Of a DNA stretch of 64,000 nt, positions 33,115 through 42,269 are shown piece by piece. Location of the stretch: positions 4,050,001 to 4,114,000 of the forward strand of contig NZ_CP087719.1 in the NCBI RefSeq assembly GCF_020991085.1, in the 5' to 3' direction. A program made the position numbers and the translations under genes. Source of the stretch: Roseomonas sp. OT10. Lineage in GTDB: Bacteria; Pseudomonadota; Alphaproteobacteria; Acetobacterales; Acetobacteraceae. The notes beneath the pieces are model-generated. The model was not told the DNA's origin and did no database searches. It was given only the letters and a program-made list of their open reading frames with translations. The stretch's first letter is position 1, and each line of letters opens with the position of its first letter.

Positions 33115-34418
33115 CGCACCTCGCGCATCCGCGCCTCCAGCCGCCGCGCCATGTCGTCCAGCGCGGCGCGGGGCGGCTTGGTGCCGAGCAGCGCGCCCTG
33201 CACCTCCTCGCCCACCACCGTCACGATATCGGCGGCGTTGGGCCATTTGGACGGCTCGTCGCGTTCCGCCGTGGCGGCGAGCTTCGTCCAGTTGGTGACG
33301 TAGGCATCGCCCGAGAGGGTCGCGAGCGCCGACTTCGTCACCGGGAAGAGGCCCACCGCCTCGAAGTAGCGGAGCTGGCTCGCGTCGTTCAGCGCCAGGT
33401 GCTGCACCAGCCGCAGCGCCGCCCCGTCCCGCGCGGGCCGCCGCCCGCCCACCACGGGCAGGGCCAGCAGGTGGCCCCACATCACCGATTTCGGCGCATC
33501 GCCCGGCTTCGCCACGGGGGTCGCCACCGCCAGCACCTGCCCGTCCACCGCCTTGCCGCGGCCGCTGTTGTCGCGGGCGAAGCCGCGGGCCAGCGGCGCG
33601 TCGAAGTAGAAGCCCGCGCGGTCCTGGGCGAAGAGGCGGCGGCTGTCGGGCCGGTCCACGTCGCGCGCCGCCAGCCCCTCCTTCACCAGCATGGCGAGCA
33701 GGGTCAGCGTCTTCTCCCCCGCCTCGCTCGCCACCGTCACCTTGCCCGCATCGTCCAGCAGCCGGCCGCCCAGGCTCCAGAGCACGATCTGGAAGTCCGG
33801 CAGGATCGAGGCGTTGTTCTTGGTGCAGAGCGCGAAGGGCACGGACTCCGGCTGGGCCTTCTTGATCGCCCGCAGCCCCTCGACGAAGGCGTCGAGCGTC
33901 GCCGGCGGCTCGTGCAGCCCGCCCGCCTCCAGCACCTTCGCATTCGCCACCATCCCCAGCGAGCCGGCGGTCCAGGGCAGGGCGAGCTGCTTCCCCCCGA
34001 TCTGGCCCAGGCGCAGCAGGCCGGGGTCGATCCGCTCCTCCATCCAGGCGCGGCCGAGCAGCGCGTCGAGGTCGGTCAGGTTGCCCAGCGGGGCGAGGGT
34101 GGGCAGCCAGCGTTCCTGCAGCTGCACCACGTCCAGCCGCTGGCCGGAGCGGATGCGCAGGATGGTGTTCTGCTGCATCTGCGCCCAGGGGAAGCCGATC
34201 ACCTCCAGCTTCACGCCCGGGTTGGCGGCGGCGAAGCCGTCGAGCAGCCCGGTCAGCACGGGCTTGCTCGCCGCCTCCTCCTGGCTCCAGCCGAGATAGG
34301 TCAGCGGTTCCGGCGCCTGGGCGGCGGCGGGCCGGAGGGACGGGCCGGCGAAGGGGATGGCGGCGGCCAGCGGCGGCAGCGCCGCGGCACGCAGCAACGA
34401 ACGGCGACGCAGCCCCAT
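33111..34418 (-). CDS. Extracellular solute-binding protein family 1 (sugar)
   Basis: 435-residue periplasmic sugar-binding protein. Signal MGLRRRSLLRAAALPPLAAAIPFAGPSLRPAAAQ with a twin-arginine-like start. The fold shows LTYLGWSQEEAASKPVLTGLLDGFAAANPGVKLEVIGF, QLQERWLPTLAPLGNLTDLDALL, LPWTAGSLGMVANAKVLEAGG and a C-terminal KSALATLSGDAYVTNW, typical of MalE/UgpB-type family 1. First gene of the importer operon on the minus strand, with a GAGGGAG site before its ATG. The operon has no ATPase gene; a shared MsmK/UgpC-type ATPase elsewhere is assumed. Confidence 0.87.
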   Translation of the reverse strand: MGLRRRSLLRAAALPPLAAAIPFAGPSLRPAAAQAPEPLTYLGWSQEEAASKPVLTGLLDGFAAANPGVKLEVIGFPWAQMQQNTILRIRSGQRLDVVQLQERWLPTLAPLGNLTDLDALLGRAWMEERIDPGLLRLGQIGGKQLALPWTAGSLGMVANAKVLEAGGLHEPPATLDAFVEGLRAIKKAQPESVPFALCTKNNASILPDFQIVLWSLGGRLLDDAGKVTVASEAGEKTLTLLAMLVKEGLAARDVDRPDSRRLFAQDRAGFYFDAPLARGFARDNSGRGKAVDGQVLAVATPVAKPGDAPKSVMWGHLLALPVVGGRRPARDGAALRLVQHLALNDASQLRYFEAVGLFPVTKSALATLSGDAYVTNWTKLAATAERDEPSKWPNAADIVTVVGEEVQGALLGTKPPRAALDDMARRLEARMREVR

Positions 34419-34524
34419 CGGACGCACTCCCTCGGACGCTCCGCCCGGCTTCGTGCCGGGTCGTCCGCCCAGGATAGCGCGCCCGCCGGCCGCGCCCAGC
34501 CCTTGCGAGGCGGCGCCGCCTGCC

Positions 34525-34944
34525 TCAGCCGCGCGGGACGTGGACGGGCACGATCTCCACCATCGCCACGCCCGCCTCGCGCATGCCCAGCTGCGCCGCC
34601 GTGCGCGGGCTGACGTCCAGCACCCGGCCGCGCCCGTGCGGGCCGCGGTCGGTGATGGTGACCACGGCCGTGCGCCCGTTCGCCAGGTTGCGCACCCGCA
34701 CGCGGGTGCCGAGCGGCAGGGTCCTGCTGGCCGCCGTTGCGCCGTGCCGGTCGAACCGCTCGCCGTTGGCCATGCGCCGGCCGTGGAAGCGCGGGCTGTA
34801 GAAGGAGGCCTGCCCGCGCTGCGGCCGGATGGGCCGCGTCGCCTCCGGTCGGGCCTGCAGCCCGGCCTCGCGCCGGGTCTCCCGCGCCGCTGCCGGGGTG
34901 GACAGGGTGGCGAGGCAGAGCAGGGCGGTGGTGATGATCCGCAT
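34525..34944 (-). CDS. rlpA: RlpA-type septal ring lytic transglycosylase (double-psi beta-barrel)
   Basis: 139-residue exported protein: signal peptide MRIITTALLCLATLSTPAAA, then the RlpA barrel with GQASFYSPRFHGRRMANGERFDRHGATAASRTLPLGTRVRVRNL and the catalytic-site TITDRGPHGRGRVLDVSPRTAAQLGM. RlpA enzymes cut peptidoglycan strands lacking stem peptides, at the septum. The SPOR domain of the E. coli protein is absent, common in short alphaproteobacterial RlpA-like proteins, so septal targeting is not assured. Monocistronic; divergent from the membrane hydroxylase with a 227-bp gap where I see no clear promoter. Confidence 0.82.
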   Translation of the reverse strand: MRIITTALLCLATLSTPAAARETRREAGLQARPEATRPIRPQRGQASFYSPRFHGRRMANGERFDRHGATAASRTLPLGTRVRVRNLANGRTAVVTITDRGPHGRGRVLDVSPRTAAQLGMREAGVAMVEIVPVHVPRG

Positions 34945-35171
34945 GGGCTGTGTCCCCCTCGTGACAAGGCTGCGCCGGGCCTGCGCCCCTGCCTCCCCCG
35001 GGGCCGGGCCTCGGGACTCAAGCGCCGGTGGGGCCCGGGGTTGCCCTGGGAGGGCAGGGTGCCGCTCGGGACGTCCCTGCACCGGGCGCATGGCTCGCCG
35101 GAGGCCGGCAAGGGCTCCGCCCCCCTCCTTCGGCGTTCCCCCGGGGAAGCGAAGCGCCTAAACCTCGGGCC

Positions 35172-36161
35172 ATGTTCGACGCGCTGCGCGACCTGCTGGA
35201 CGGGGTCACCAACTGGGCCTTCACCGCCGCCCTGCAGCCCCTGCTCTACGAGCTGGGGCTGATGGCCTGGGAGGAGGAGGCGCTGAACTGGCTGGGCTTC
35301 GTGGTCTTCGGCCTGCTGCAGGTGGCCGTGGTCTACGCCATCTGCCGGCCGCTCGAGGCCTGGCGGCCGGTCGAGCCCCGGGCCGAGAGCGGCAAGATCC
35401 GCACGGACATCGTCTATACCCTGCTGGCCCGGCTGGGGCTGCTGCCTCTCCTCGCCTTCGTGCTGCTCTCCGGGGTGGGGATCTGGCTGAATGCCGCGCT
35501 GGCCGATCTCGGCTGGGTGCCGCCCTCGCTGGAGAGCGCGCTTCCCTGGCTGCGCGACCACCAGTTCGTCGCCTTCCTCCTCTACGTCGCCATCCTCGAC
35601 CTGGGCGAGTACTGGCGCCACCGCCTGCAGCACAGCCTGCCCTGGTGGTGGGCGCTGCATTCCATCCACCACGCCCAGACCCAGATGACCTTCTGGACGG
35701 ACGACCGGAACCACGTCATCGACGACCTGATCGGCGCGCTCTGGCTGGGTGGCCTGGCCCTGGCGATCGGCGTGCCGCCGGAGCAGTTCCCGCTGATCGT
35801 GCTGCTGCTGCGGCTGGCGGAAGCCCTCTCCCACGCCAACCTGCGCCTGTCCTTCGGGCGGATCGGCGAACGGCTGGTGGTCTCGCCGCGCTTCCACCGG
35901 CTGCACCACGGCGTGCTCTCGGCCGGGCAGACGGGGCGCAACTACGCCGTGCTGCTGCCGGTCTGGGACTGGATCTTCGGCACCGCCGACTGGAAGCGCG
36001 ACGCCTTCCCCGAGACGGGAGACCCGGAGGCCCCGGAGGCGCTGGTCTCCGGCGGCTGGTGGCGGCAGCAGGTGGTGGGCGCCCGGCGCATGTGGGCGGC
36101 GCTGCGCGGCCGCGAGGCCGAGGCGACCCCGCGCGGGGCGGCCGCCGGACGCAGGGCCTGA
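35172..36161 (+). CDS. Sterol desaturase/fatty-acid hydroxylase superfamily membrane protein
   Basis: 329-residue multi-pass membrane di-iron oxygenase. The histidine clusters are HRLQH near residue 154, HSIHH near 167 and HRLHH near 246, the set that binds the two irons in this superfamily. Five or so hydrophobic segments surround them. Members hydroxylate or desaturate sterols, fatty acids, carotenoids or hopanoid-like lipids. A role on hopanoids is attractive because hopanoid genes lie 10-19 kb away, but it is not adjacent, so the substrate is open. No good ribosome site before the ATG. Confidence 0.82.
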   Translation: MFDALRDLLDGVTNWAFTAALQPLLYELGLMAWEEEALNWLGFVVFGLLQVAVVYAICRPLEAWRPVEPRAESGKIRTDIVYTLLARLGLLPLLAFVLLSGVGIWLNAALADLGWVPPSLESALPWLRDHQFVAFLLYVAILDLGEYWRHRLQHSLPWWWALHSIHHAQTQMTFWTDDRNHVIDDLIGALWLGGLALAIGVPPEQFPLIVLLLRLAEALSHANLRLSFGRIGERLVVSPRFHRLHHGVLSAGQTGRNYAVLLPVWDWIFGTADWKRDAFPETGDPEAPEALVSGGWWRQQVVGARRMWAALRGREAEATPRGAAAGRRA

Positions 36162-36311
36162 TCGGCGGGGCACGGTAGGCCTCCCCTCCCGGCCCCATGA
36201 CCGGGGAGCCTGGGCCGGCAGGCCGGATCGCCGGGCCCGGCCGGTCGGGCCGGACGTCGCCCCGCCCCTCTTCACGAAGCCGTGGCGCGGCAGGGCTGCG
36301 TTCATTTCGGG

Positions 36312-36340
36312 TTGCCGCCCTTTCCCGGGACGCCTAGGGA
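36312..36340 (+). promoter_or_regulatory. Possible promoter before the transglutaminase operon
   Basis: TTGCCG at 36312-36317 and TAGGGA at 36335-36340, spacing 17, about 105 bases before the ATG at 36446. The -35 is fair and the -10 weak. The rest of the 284-bp gap is GC-rich with no other signal I can name. Confidence 0.25.
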
Positions 36341-36445
36341 GCGCCGCCCTGCCCGCCCTCCCCGGCGGGCTTCCCCCACCCCGTCGGAACGGCCGGAACC
36401 GCCCGGCACCCCCTGGCGCGCGGCCCCCCGCGCGGACATCGCCCG

Positions 36446-37402
36446 ATGCCGATCCTCGCCGTCCGCCACGTCACCACCTACCGCTACCGCCAGCCGGTGA
36501 AGCTGGGGGAGCACCGCATCCTGTGCCGCCCGCGCGACGCCCAGGACCAGCGGCTGCTGGAGGCGTCGCTGGAGATCACGCCTCCCCCCGCGGAGCTGCA
36601 CTGGCTGCTGGACAGCTTCGGCAACAACCTGGCCGTCGCCCGCTTCGCCGGGCGCGCGCGGGAGCTGCGGGTGGAAAGCCGGCTGCGCGTCGAGCACCGC
36701 GCGGTGCCGCCGCGCGAGGCGCTGATCCCGCCCGAGGCACGCCGCTGGCCGTTCGCCTACGATGCGGAGGAAATCCCCGACATCGCCCGCTGCATGGAGC
36801 GCCATGTCCGCGACCCGGGGCGCGTGGTGGACCGCTGGGCCCGCCGCTTCGTGCGCGACGACGGGCCGACGGAGATCACCGCCCTGCTCTCCGACATGGC
36901 ACGCGCCATCCGCGAGGGCTTCACCTACCTGCGTCGCGAGGAGCGCGGCGTGCAGGAGGCGACCCGCACCCTGCAGCTGAACAGCGGCACCTGCCGCGAC
37001 TTCGCGGTGCTGATGATGGAGGCGGTGCGCTCCCTCGGCCTCGCCGCCCGCTTCGTCAGCGGCTACCTGCACGTCCCCCGCCGCCCCGGGCGGGACGGCC
37101 CGCGCGAGGGCGGCGGCGCCACCCACGCCTGGGTGCAGGTCTACCTGCCCGGTGCCGGCTGGGTGGAGTACGACCCGACCAACGCGATCATCGGCAGCCA
37201 CGACCTGATCCGCGTCGCGGTGGCGCGCGAGCCGTACCAGGCGATCCCGCTCTCCGGCAGCTTCATCGGCTTCCCCGACGACGACCTCGGCATGGAGGTC
37301 GAGGTGTCCGTCCGCGAGGAGACCCCGCCCGCGCCCCGCGCCCCCGGCCGGGACTCCCCCGGCGCAGCCACTTCCGCCCCGCCGCGTTCGCCCGCGGCAT
37401 AG
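36446..37402 (+). CDS. Transglutaminase-like protease-fold protein (N-terminal beta domain type)
   Basis: 318 residues. N-terminal beta-rich region (RHVTTYRYRQPVKLGEHRILCRPRD) followed by the transglutaminase core with the catalytic cysteine in NSGTCRDFAVLMMEAVRSLGLAARFVSGYL near residue 185, histidine in GGATHAWVQVYLPGAGWVEYDPTN near 230 and the following Asp. Ends in a proline-rich disordered tail. These cytosolic bacterial proteins are often paired, as here, with a second transglutaminase-like protein and are thought to be peptidases or amide-bond enzymes; substrate unknown. Confidence 0.83.
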   Translation: MPILAVRHVTTYRYRQPVKLGEHRILCRPRDAQDQRLLEASLEITPPPAELHWLLDSFGNNLAVARFAGRARELRVESRLRVEHRAVPPREALIPPEARRWPFAYDAEEIPDIARCMERHVRDPGRVVDRWARRFVRDDGPTEITALLSDMARAIREGFTYLRREERGVQEATRTLQLNSGTCRDFAVLMMEAVRSLGLAARFVSGYLHVPRRPGRDGPREGGGATHAWVQVYLPGAGWVEYDPTNAIIGSHDLIRVAVAREPYQAIPLSGSFIGFPDDDLGMEVEVSVREETPPAPRAPGRDSPGAATSAPPRSPAA

Positions 37403-37461
37403 GTTTCGCTTCCCTCCCAGAACGGCCCTCCAGGCCAGGACGACCCGAAGGACCACCCACC

Positions 37462-38304
37462 ATGCTCATCCGCTGCGGCTACGAAATCTCCTACGATTGC
37501 TGGCAGGAGGTCCCGATGGTCCTGATGCTCGGCCTCGTCCAGGACCGGCTGCCGGATCTGCGCTCGCCGCTGCAGATGACCTTCAACAAGGAGGTCCGCG
37601 CGCACAGCTACTATGACGGCTTCGGCAACTTCTGCACCCGCGTGGTGGCGCCGCCGGGCCGCTTCACCGTCTCCGCCGACTTCCTGATGCACGACAGCGG
37701 GCTGCACGACCCGATCGCCGCCGACGCCGTGCAGCACGAGGTGGCCGACCTGCCGGACGACGTCATGGTCTACCTGCTCGGCAGCCGCTACTGCGAGACG
37801 GACAAGCTGACCGACGAGGCTTGGTCGCTCTTCGGCCATACCCCCCTGGGCTGGGCGCGGGTGCAGGCGATCTGCGACCATGTCCACAACCGGATCCGGT
37901 TCGGCTACGAGTTCGCCCGCGCCACCAAGACCGCCTTCGAGGCGAACCAGGAGCAGCGCGGCGTCTGCCGCGACTACACCCACCTCGCCGTCGCCTTCTG
38001 CCGCTGCATGAACATCCCGGCGCGCTACGTCACCGGCTATCTCGGCGACATCGGCGTGCCGCCGGTGGACTACCCGATGGACTTCTCCGCCTGGTTCGAG
38101 GTCTATCTCGGGGGCCGCTGGCACACCTTCGACGCCCGCCACAACACGCCGCGCATCGGCCGCATCCTGATGGCGCGCGGGCGCGACGCCACCGACGTCG
38201 CCATCTCCACCGCCTTCGGCCGGGCGCAGCTGGCCGGCTTCAACGTCATCACCGACGAGGTGACGGACGAGGCCGCGGCCCTCGCCCGCTACAACCCGGC
38301 CTGA
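37462..38304 (+). CDS. Transglutaminase-like protein, second type
   Basis: 280 residues with a different N-terminal domain (MLIRCGYEISYDCWQEVPMVLML) and a transglutaminase core: Cys in QEQRGVCRDYTHLAVAFCRCMNIPARYVTGYLGDIG near residue 170, His/Trp region DFSAWFEVYLGGRWHTFDARHNTPRIGRILMARGRDATDVA near 210. In this copy the usual HAW before the beta strand is SAWFEVY, so the second catalytic residue appears to be the later histidine of WHTFD; this should be compared with the family. GAAGGA at 37446-37451 precedes the ATG. Lies 59 bp after the first transglutaminase gene. Confidence 0.82.
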   Translation: MLIRCGYEISYDCWQEVPMVLMLGLVQDRLPDLRSPLQMTFNKEVRAHSYYDGFGNFCTRVVAPPGRFTVSADFLMHDSGLHDPIAADAVQHEVADLPDDVMVYLLGSRYCETDKLTDEAWSLFGHTPLGWARVQAICDHVHNRIRFGYEFARATKTAFEANQEQRGVCRDYTHLAVAFCRCMNIPARYVTGYLGDIGVPPVDYPMDFSAWFEVYLGGRWHTFDARHNTPRIGRILMARGRDATDVAISTAFGRAQLAGFNVITDEVTDEAAALARYNPA

Positions 38305-38315
38305 CGGCGCGGGCC

Positions 38316-39080
38316 ATGGAGGAGGAGCTGCCCCCGCCCGTCACCGCGGTGAACGCGGCCGGGGGATCGCCGCTGGTGCTGCTCTGCGAGCACGCATCCA
38401 ACTTCATCCCCGCCCGCTACGCCGGGCTGGGGCTGATGGAGCGCGACCTGACCCGGCACATCGCCTGGGACCCCGGCGCGGCGCCGCTGGCCCGGCTGCT
38501 GTCGGAGCGGCTGGACGCGCCGCTCTTCCTCTCCGGCTATTCGCGCCTGCTGATCGACTGCAACCGCCCACCCGGCGCCCCCACCTCCATCCCCGTCCGC
38601 AGCGAGGCGACGGACATCCCCGGCAATGCGGCCATCACGCCGGAGGAGCGGGCAGCGCGCGAGGCGGCCTACTTCCTCCCCTTCCGCGACGCCGTGGCGG
38701 CGCATCTCGACGCCCGCCAGGCGGCGGGACGCCCCACCCTGCTGCTGGGCGTGCACAGCTTCACCCCCGTCTTCCTGGGCGAGGTCCGCCCCTGGCAGGC
38801 CGGCATCCTCTACGCCGGGGCAAAAGACTTCGCCGCCGCCCTGCTCGACGGGCTGCGGGCGCAGCCGGACCTGACCGTGGGCGACAACGAGCCCTATCGC
38901 ATCGAACCGGAGCACGACCACACCGTGCCCGTCCACGGCGACGCCCGCAGCATCCCCGCCGCCCTGCTGGAAATCCGCCAGGACCTGATCGCGGACGACG
39001 CCGGCGTGGCGGAATGGGCCGACCGGCTGACGCCCATGCTCGCGCGCATCACACGACAGGCGCCGGCACTGGGCGGGTAG
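38316..39080 (+). CDS. N-formylglutamate amidohydrolase family protein
   Basis: 254-residue zinc amidohydrolase of the FGase family (DUF-type relatives of HutG). Landmarks: LVLLCEHASNFIPARYAGLGL near residue 22 with metal-binding Glu and His, HIAWDPGAAPLARLLSERLDAPLFLSGYSRLLIDCNRPP near 55, LLLGVHSFTPVF near 143 and EPEHDHTVPVHGDARSIPAALLEIRQDLI near 200. Starts 11 bp after the transglutaminase stop, so one operon. No histidine-degradation gene is nearby, which suggests a peptide/amide role with the transglutaminase-like proteins rather than the Hut pathway (inference). Confidence 0.83.
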   Translation: MEEELPPPVTAVNAAGGSPLVLLCEHASNFIPARYAGLGLMERDLTRHIAWDPGAAPLARLLSERLDAPLFLSGYSRLLIDCNRPPGAPTSIPVRSEATDIPGNAAITPEERAAREAAYFLPFRDAVAAHLDARQAAGRPTLLLGVHSFTPVFLGEVRPWQAGILYAGAKDFAAALLDGLRAQPDLTVGDNEPYRIEPEHDHTVPVHGDARSIPAALLEIRQDLIADDAGVAEWADRLTPMLARITRQAPALGG

Positions 39081-39092
39081 CGCGGCGATGCG

Positions 39093-39519
39093 CCGGCCGA
39101 TCATGCGGCCAGCGGGATGACCTGACCGGTCGTGCTGTGGTGTTCGGGCGGCGGACCGGGAGGGGACGCCGTCCCCTCCCAAACCCTCCCCTGCCGGGGC
39201 CACAAGCGGGCCCCGGACCCCGCTGAGAGTCTGGTACTTCCGGTAGTGTCAGCCTCCGGGCTCAACCCTGACGGAACGCGGACAGGCGGGACTCCAGAAT
39301 AGCTTTGAAGGCGTCAGAGCGGGCTGAGGCCGTGCTCGCCGAGGAGCCATGCTCCTCGGCGCCTCGACCCCTTATCAGGCTGTCCCGCGGCAGCGCTGAT
39401 CGGGTCCAGGGCCCGCAGGGTCCTGGCGGAGTGGGGGTACCGGGGGCGAGGCAGAGCCTTGCCCCCGGGCCACGGGCGCCCCCCGCGCCGGCACGGATCG
39501 GGGCATCCCGCCGCCCGGA
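39093..39519 (+). repeat. Interspersed structured repeat, copy 4 (forward)
   Basis: Near-complete copy between the convergent amidohydrolase and ftsK genes. Left terminus ATCATGCGGCCAGCGGGATG (from about 39099), right terminus GCATCCCGCCGCCCGGATCA, whose last three bases are the ftsK stop codon read on the minus strand. All internal hairpins are present; the GGAGGGGACG/CGTCCCCTCC palindrome is near 39161. Confidence 0.9.
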
Positions 39520-42078
39520 TCAGTCGTCCGAGCGCCGGGCCAGGACCTCGCGCTTGCCGACATGGTTGGCCGGGCCGACGATGCCGTCCTTCTCCATCTG
39601 CTCGATCAGCTTGGCGGCGCGGTTGTAGCCGATGTTCAGGTGGCGCTGGACGAAGGAGGTGCTGGCCTTGCCCTCGCGCGACACCAGGTCCACCGCTTGG
39701 TCGTAGAGGCCCTGCTCGCCCCCGCTGCTGCTGCTGCCGCTGGCGGGGCTGCCCTCCTCCTCGTCGGGAACCTCGGTGACCTCCTCGACATAGGCGGGCT
39801 CGCCCTGCTCGCGCAGGTACTCGACGATCGCCTCCACCTCCGCGTCGGAGACGAAGGGGCCGTGGACGCGGTTCATGCGGCCGACGCCGGCCATGAACAG
39901 CATGTCGCCCTGGCCGAGGAGCTGCTCGGCGCCCATCTCGCCCAGGATGGTGCGGCTGTCGATCTTGGACGAGACCTGGAAGCTGATGCGCGCCGGGAAG
40001 TTCGCCTTGATGACGCCGGTGATGACGTCCACCGAGGGGCGCTGCGTCGCCATGATGACGTGGATGCCGGCGGCGCGCGCCATCTGGGCCAGGCGCTGGA
40101 CGGAGGCCTCGATCTCCTTGCCTGCCACCACCATCAGGTCCGCCATCTCGTCGATGACGACGACGATCATGGGCAGCGGCTCGAGCGAGAGCGGCAGGTC
40201 CTCGAAGACCGGCTTGCCGGTGTCGGGGTCGTAGCCGGTCTGCACGCGCCGGGTCAGCGCCTCGCCGCGGTCGCGCGCGTCGCGCACCTTCTTGTTGTAG
40301 CCGGCGATGTTGCGCACGCCGAGCTGGGAGAGGGCGCGGTAGCGGCGCTCCATCTCGCGGACCGTCCACTTCAGCGCGCCGATCGCCTTGGGCGCCTCCG
40401 TCACCACAGGGGCGAGCAGGTGCGGGATGCGGTCGTAGACGGACAGCTCCAGCATCTTCGGGTCGATCATGATGAAGCGGCACTCGTCCGGCCCGTGCCG
40501 GTAGAGCAGCGACAGGATCATGGTGTTGATCGCGACCGACTTGCCCGAACCCGTCGTGCCCGCGACCAGCAGGTGCGGCATGGTGGCGAGGTCGGCGATC
40601 ACCGGCGCGCCGCCGATGTCCTTGCCCAGCGCGAGGCTCAGCCGGCCCGGCGTGGAATCCCAGGCCTCGGAGGTGAAGAGCTCGGAGAGGTACACCGTCT
40701 CCCGCTTGGTGTTCGGCATCTCGATGCCGATGACGTTGCGGCCCGGCACGGTGGCGATGCGCACCGCGGTCACCGACATCGACCGCGCGATGTCGTCCGC
40801 GAGGCCGATGACCCGCGCCGACTTGGTGCCCGGCGCCGGCTCCAGCTCGTAGAGGGTGACGACCGGGCCGGGGCGGATCTCGCCGATCCGGCCGCGCACG
40901 CCGTAATCCTCCAGCACGCTCTCCAGCAGCCGGGCGTTGTTCTGCAGCGCCTCCTCGGTCGGGCCGGTGGCCTTCCGCGCGGGGGGCGCGTTCAGCAGCT
41001 CCAGCGGCGGCAGGTGGAAGCCGCGCGGCGGTTCCGGCTCGGCCTGGCGCACCGCCGGAGCCGGCCGGACGGGCGGCGGTGGCGGGGCGACGACACGGCT
41101 GGGGCGGGGCGGCGGGGCCAGCTCCGGCGCCTCCGCCTCCTCCTCGCCCGGCGACTCGGCCGCCGGCTCCGGCGGGCGGGTGCGGAGGCGGGGCGGCCGG
41201 GCCGCGCGCGGCGCGGCGCGGACCTCCCCGGGCAGGGCCGCGGCGGCCTCGGCATTGTCCAGCAGGGTGCGCAACTGCACGGAGGGCTCGCGCCGCCGGC
41301 TGAGCAGCCCGCCCAGCGCCCCGCCCAGGGCCCGGAAGGGCCGCAGCAGCCAGAGGGGCCGCCGCTCCGCCCGCCGGCGCTCGGCGCGGGCGGAGATGCC
41401 CGCCCCCAGCGAGGAGCCGAGCGAGGCGCCCACGGCCACGCCCTGCTTCGCCGCGGCGATGCCGGTGCGGCGCCAGACCACCAGCGGGATGCCCAGCGCC
41501 AGCAGCGCCAGCAGCAGGCCCAGCACCAGGGTGGCGATGTCGCCCGCCAAGCCGCCGAAGGGCCCGAACCAGCCGGTGGCGATGCCGTCGATGCCGCCGC
41601 GCACGATCGGCCCGATGGCGCCGCCCGGCGGCAGGTAGCTGAGCCCCGGCAGGCCCAGCTGCACCGCCGCGGCGGCCAGCAGCGGCAGCGCGGCGAGCAG
41701 GGCGGCGACACGGCCGGCGAAGGGCTTCAGCCCCTGGTGCATCCCCAGCCGCAGCGCCCAGCAGAGCAGGCAGGCGGCGGGCAGCCAGCCGGCCCAGCCG
41801 AAGCCCTGCAGCAGCACGTCCGACGCCATCGCGCCGAAGGGGCCGGCCAGGTTGGTCGGCGCGCGGCTGGTGGCGGTGGACAGGGACGGATCGGCCGGGT
41901 TGTGGCTGTAGAGGGCGACGACCAGGGCCAGCCCGACCAGCCCCAGCACCATGCCCAGGGACTCGCCGCCGCGCCGCCGCATCGTCGCCCGCACCGCCGG
42001 GGAGGCGAAGCGCGCCAGGGCGGCGGCCCAGCGGCCCGGGGGGTTGGCGGATCGGTCGGCAAGGGAGCGCGGCGGCAT
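39520..42078 (-). CDS. ftsK: DNA translocase FtsK
   Basis: 852-residue DNA pump of the division septum, which clears chromosome ends into daughter cells and activates XerCD recombination. N-terminal domain with four or so membrane helices (about residues 40-190), an arginine/proline-rich linker to about 360, RecA-like motor with Walker A GTTGSGKS near 508, MIDPKMLELSVY, Walker B-type IVVVIDEMADLMMV region and ATQRPSVDVITG, and the C-terminal gamma winged helix (YDQAVDLVSREGKASTSFVQRHLNIGYNRAA) that reads KOPS sites. Full length for the family. The stop codon coincides with the end of repeat copy 4. Confidence 0.95.
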   Translation of the reverse strand: MPPRSLADRSANPPGRWAAALARFASPAVRATMRRRGGESLGMVLGLVGLALVVALYSHNPADPSLSTATSRAPTNLAGPFGAMASDVLLQGFGWAGWLPAACLLCWALRLGMHQGLKPFAGRVAALLAALPLLAAAAVQLGLPGLSYLPPGGAIGPIVRGGIDGIATGWFGPFGGLAGDIATLVLGLLLALLALGIPLVVWRRTGIAAAKQGVAVGASLGSSLGAGISARAERRRAERRPLWLLRPFRALGGALGGLLSRRREPSVQLRTLLDNAEAAAALPGEVRAAPRAARPPRLRTRPPEPAAESPGEEEAEAPELAPPPRPSRVVAPPPPPVRPAPAVRQAEPEPPRGFHLPPLELLNAPPARKATGPTEEALQNNARLLESVLEDYGVRGRIGEIRPGPVVTLYELEPAPGTKSARVIGLADDIARSMSVTAVRIATVPGRNVIGIEMPNTKRETVYLSELFTSEAWDSTPGRLSLALGKDIGGAPVIADLATMPHLLVAGTTGSGKSVAINTMILSLLYRHGPDECRFIMIDPKMLELSVYDRIPHLLAPVVTEAPKAIGALKWTVREMERRYRALSQLGVRNIAGYNKKVRDARDRGEALTRRVQTGYDPDTGKPVFEDLPLSLEPLPMIVVVIDEMADLMVVAGKEIEASVQRLAQMARAAGIHVIMATQRPSVDVITGVIKANFPARISFQVSSKIDSRTILGEMGAEQLLGQGDMLFMAGVGRMNRVHGPFVSDAEVEAIVEYLREQGEPAYVEEVTEVPDEEEGSPASGSSSSGGEQGLYDQAVDLVSREGKASTSFVQRHLNIGYNRAAKLIEQMEKDGIVGPANHVGKREVLARRSDD

Positions 42079-42269
42079 CGGCGTAGACCCAACTCAACTC
42101 AGACAGGATCGCAACCTAGCATGGCAAGTGGCTGGCGCGCACCGCTTTCGCCACGCTGCGTCCGGTGGCGGGCGGCCTCCATCCGGCAGCATGGCCGGGG
42201 GCCGGCGGGCGGCGCCCCGCGTCCCGGCGGTGGCTCCGCCCCTCCCGCGGGGGCGCCACCCCCTTCCGC

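Noticed and set aside
42079-42269. Promoter of ftsK
   Set aside because: Several loose hexamers (for example TTGCCA and TAGGTT on the minus strand) exist but not with acceptable spacing.
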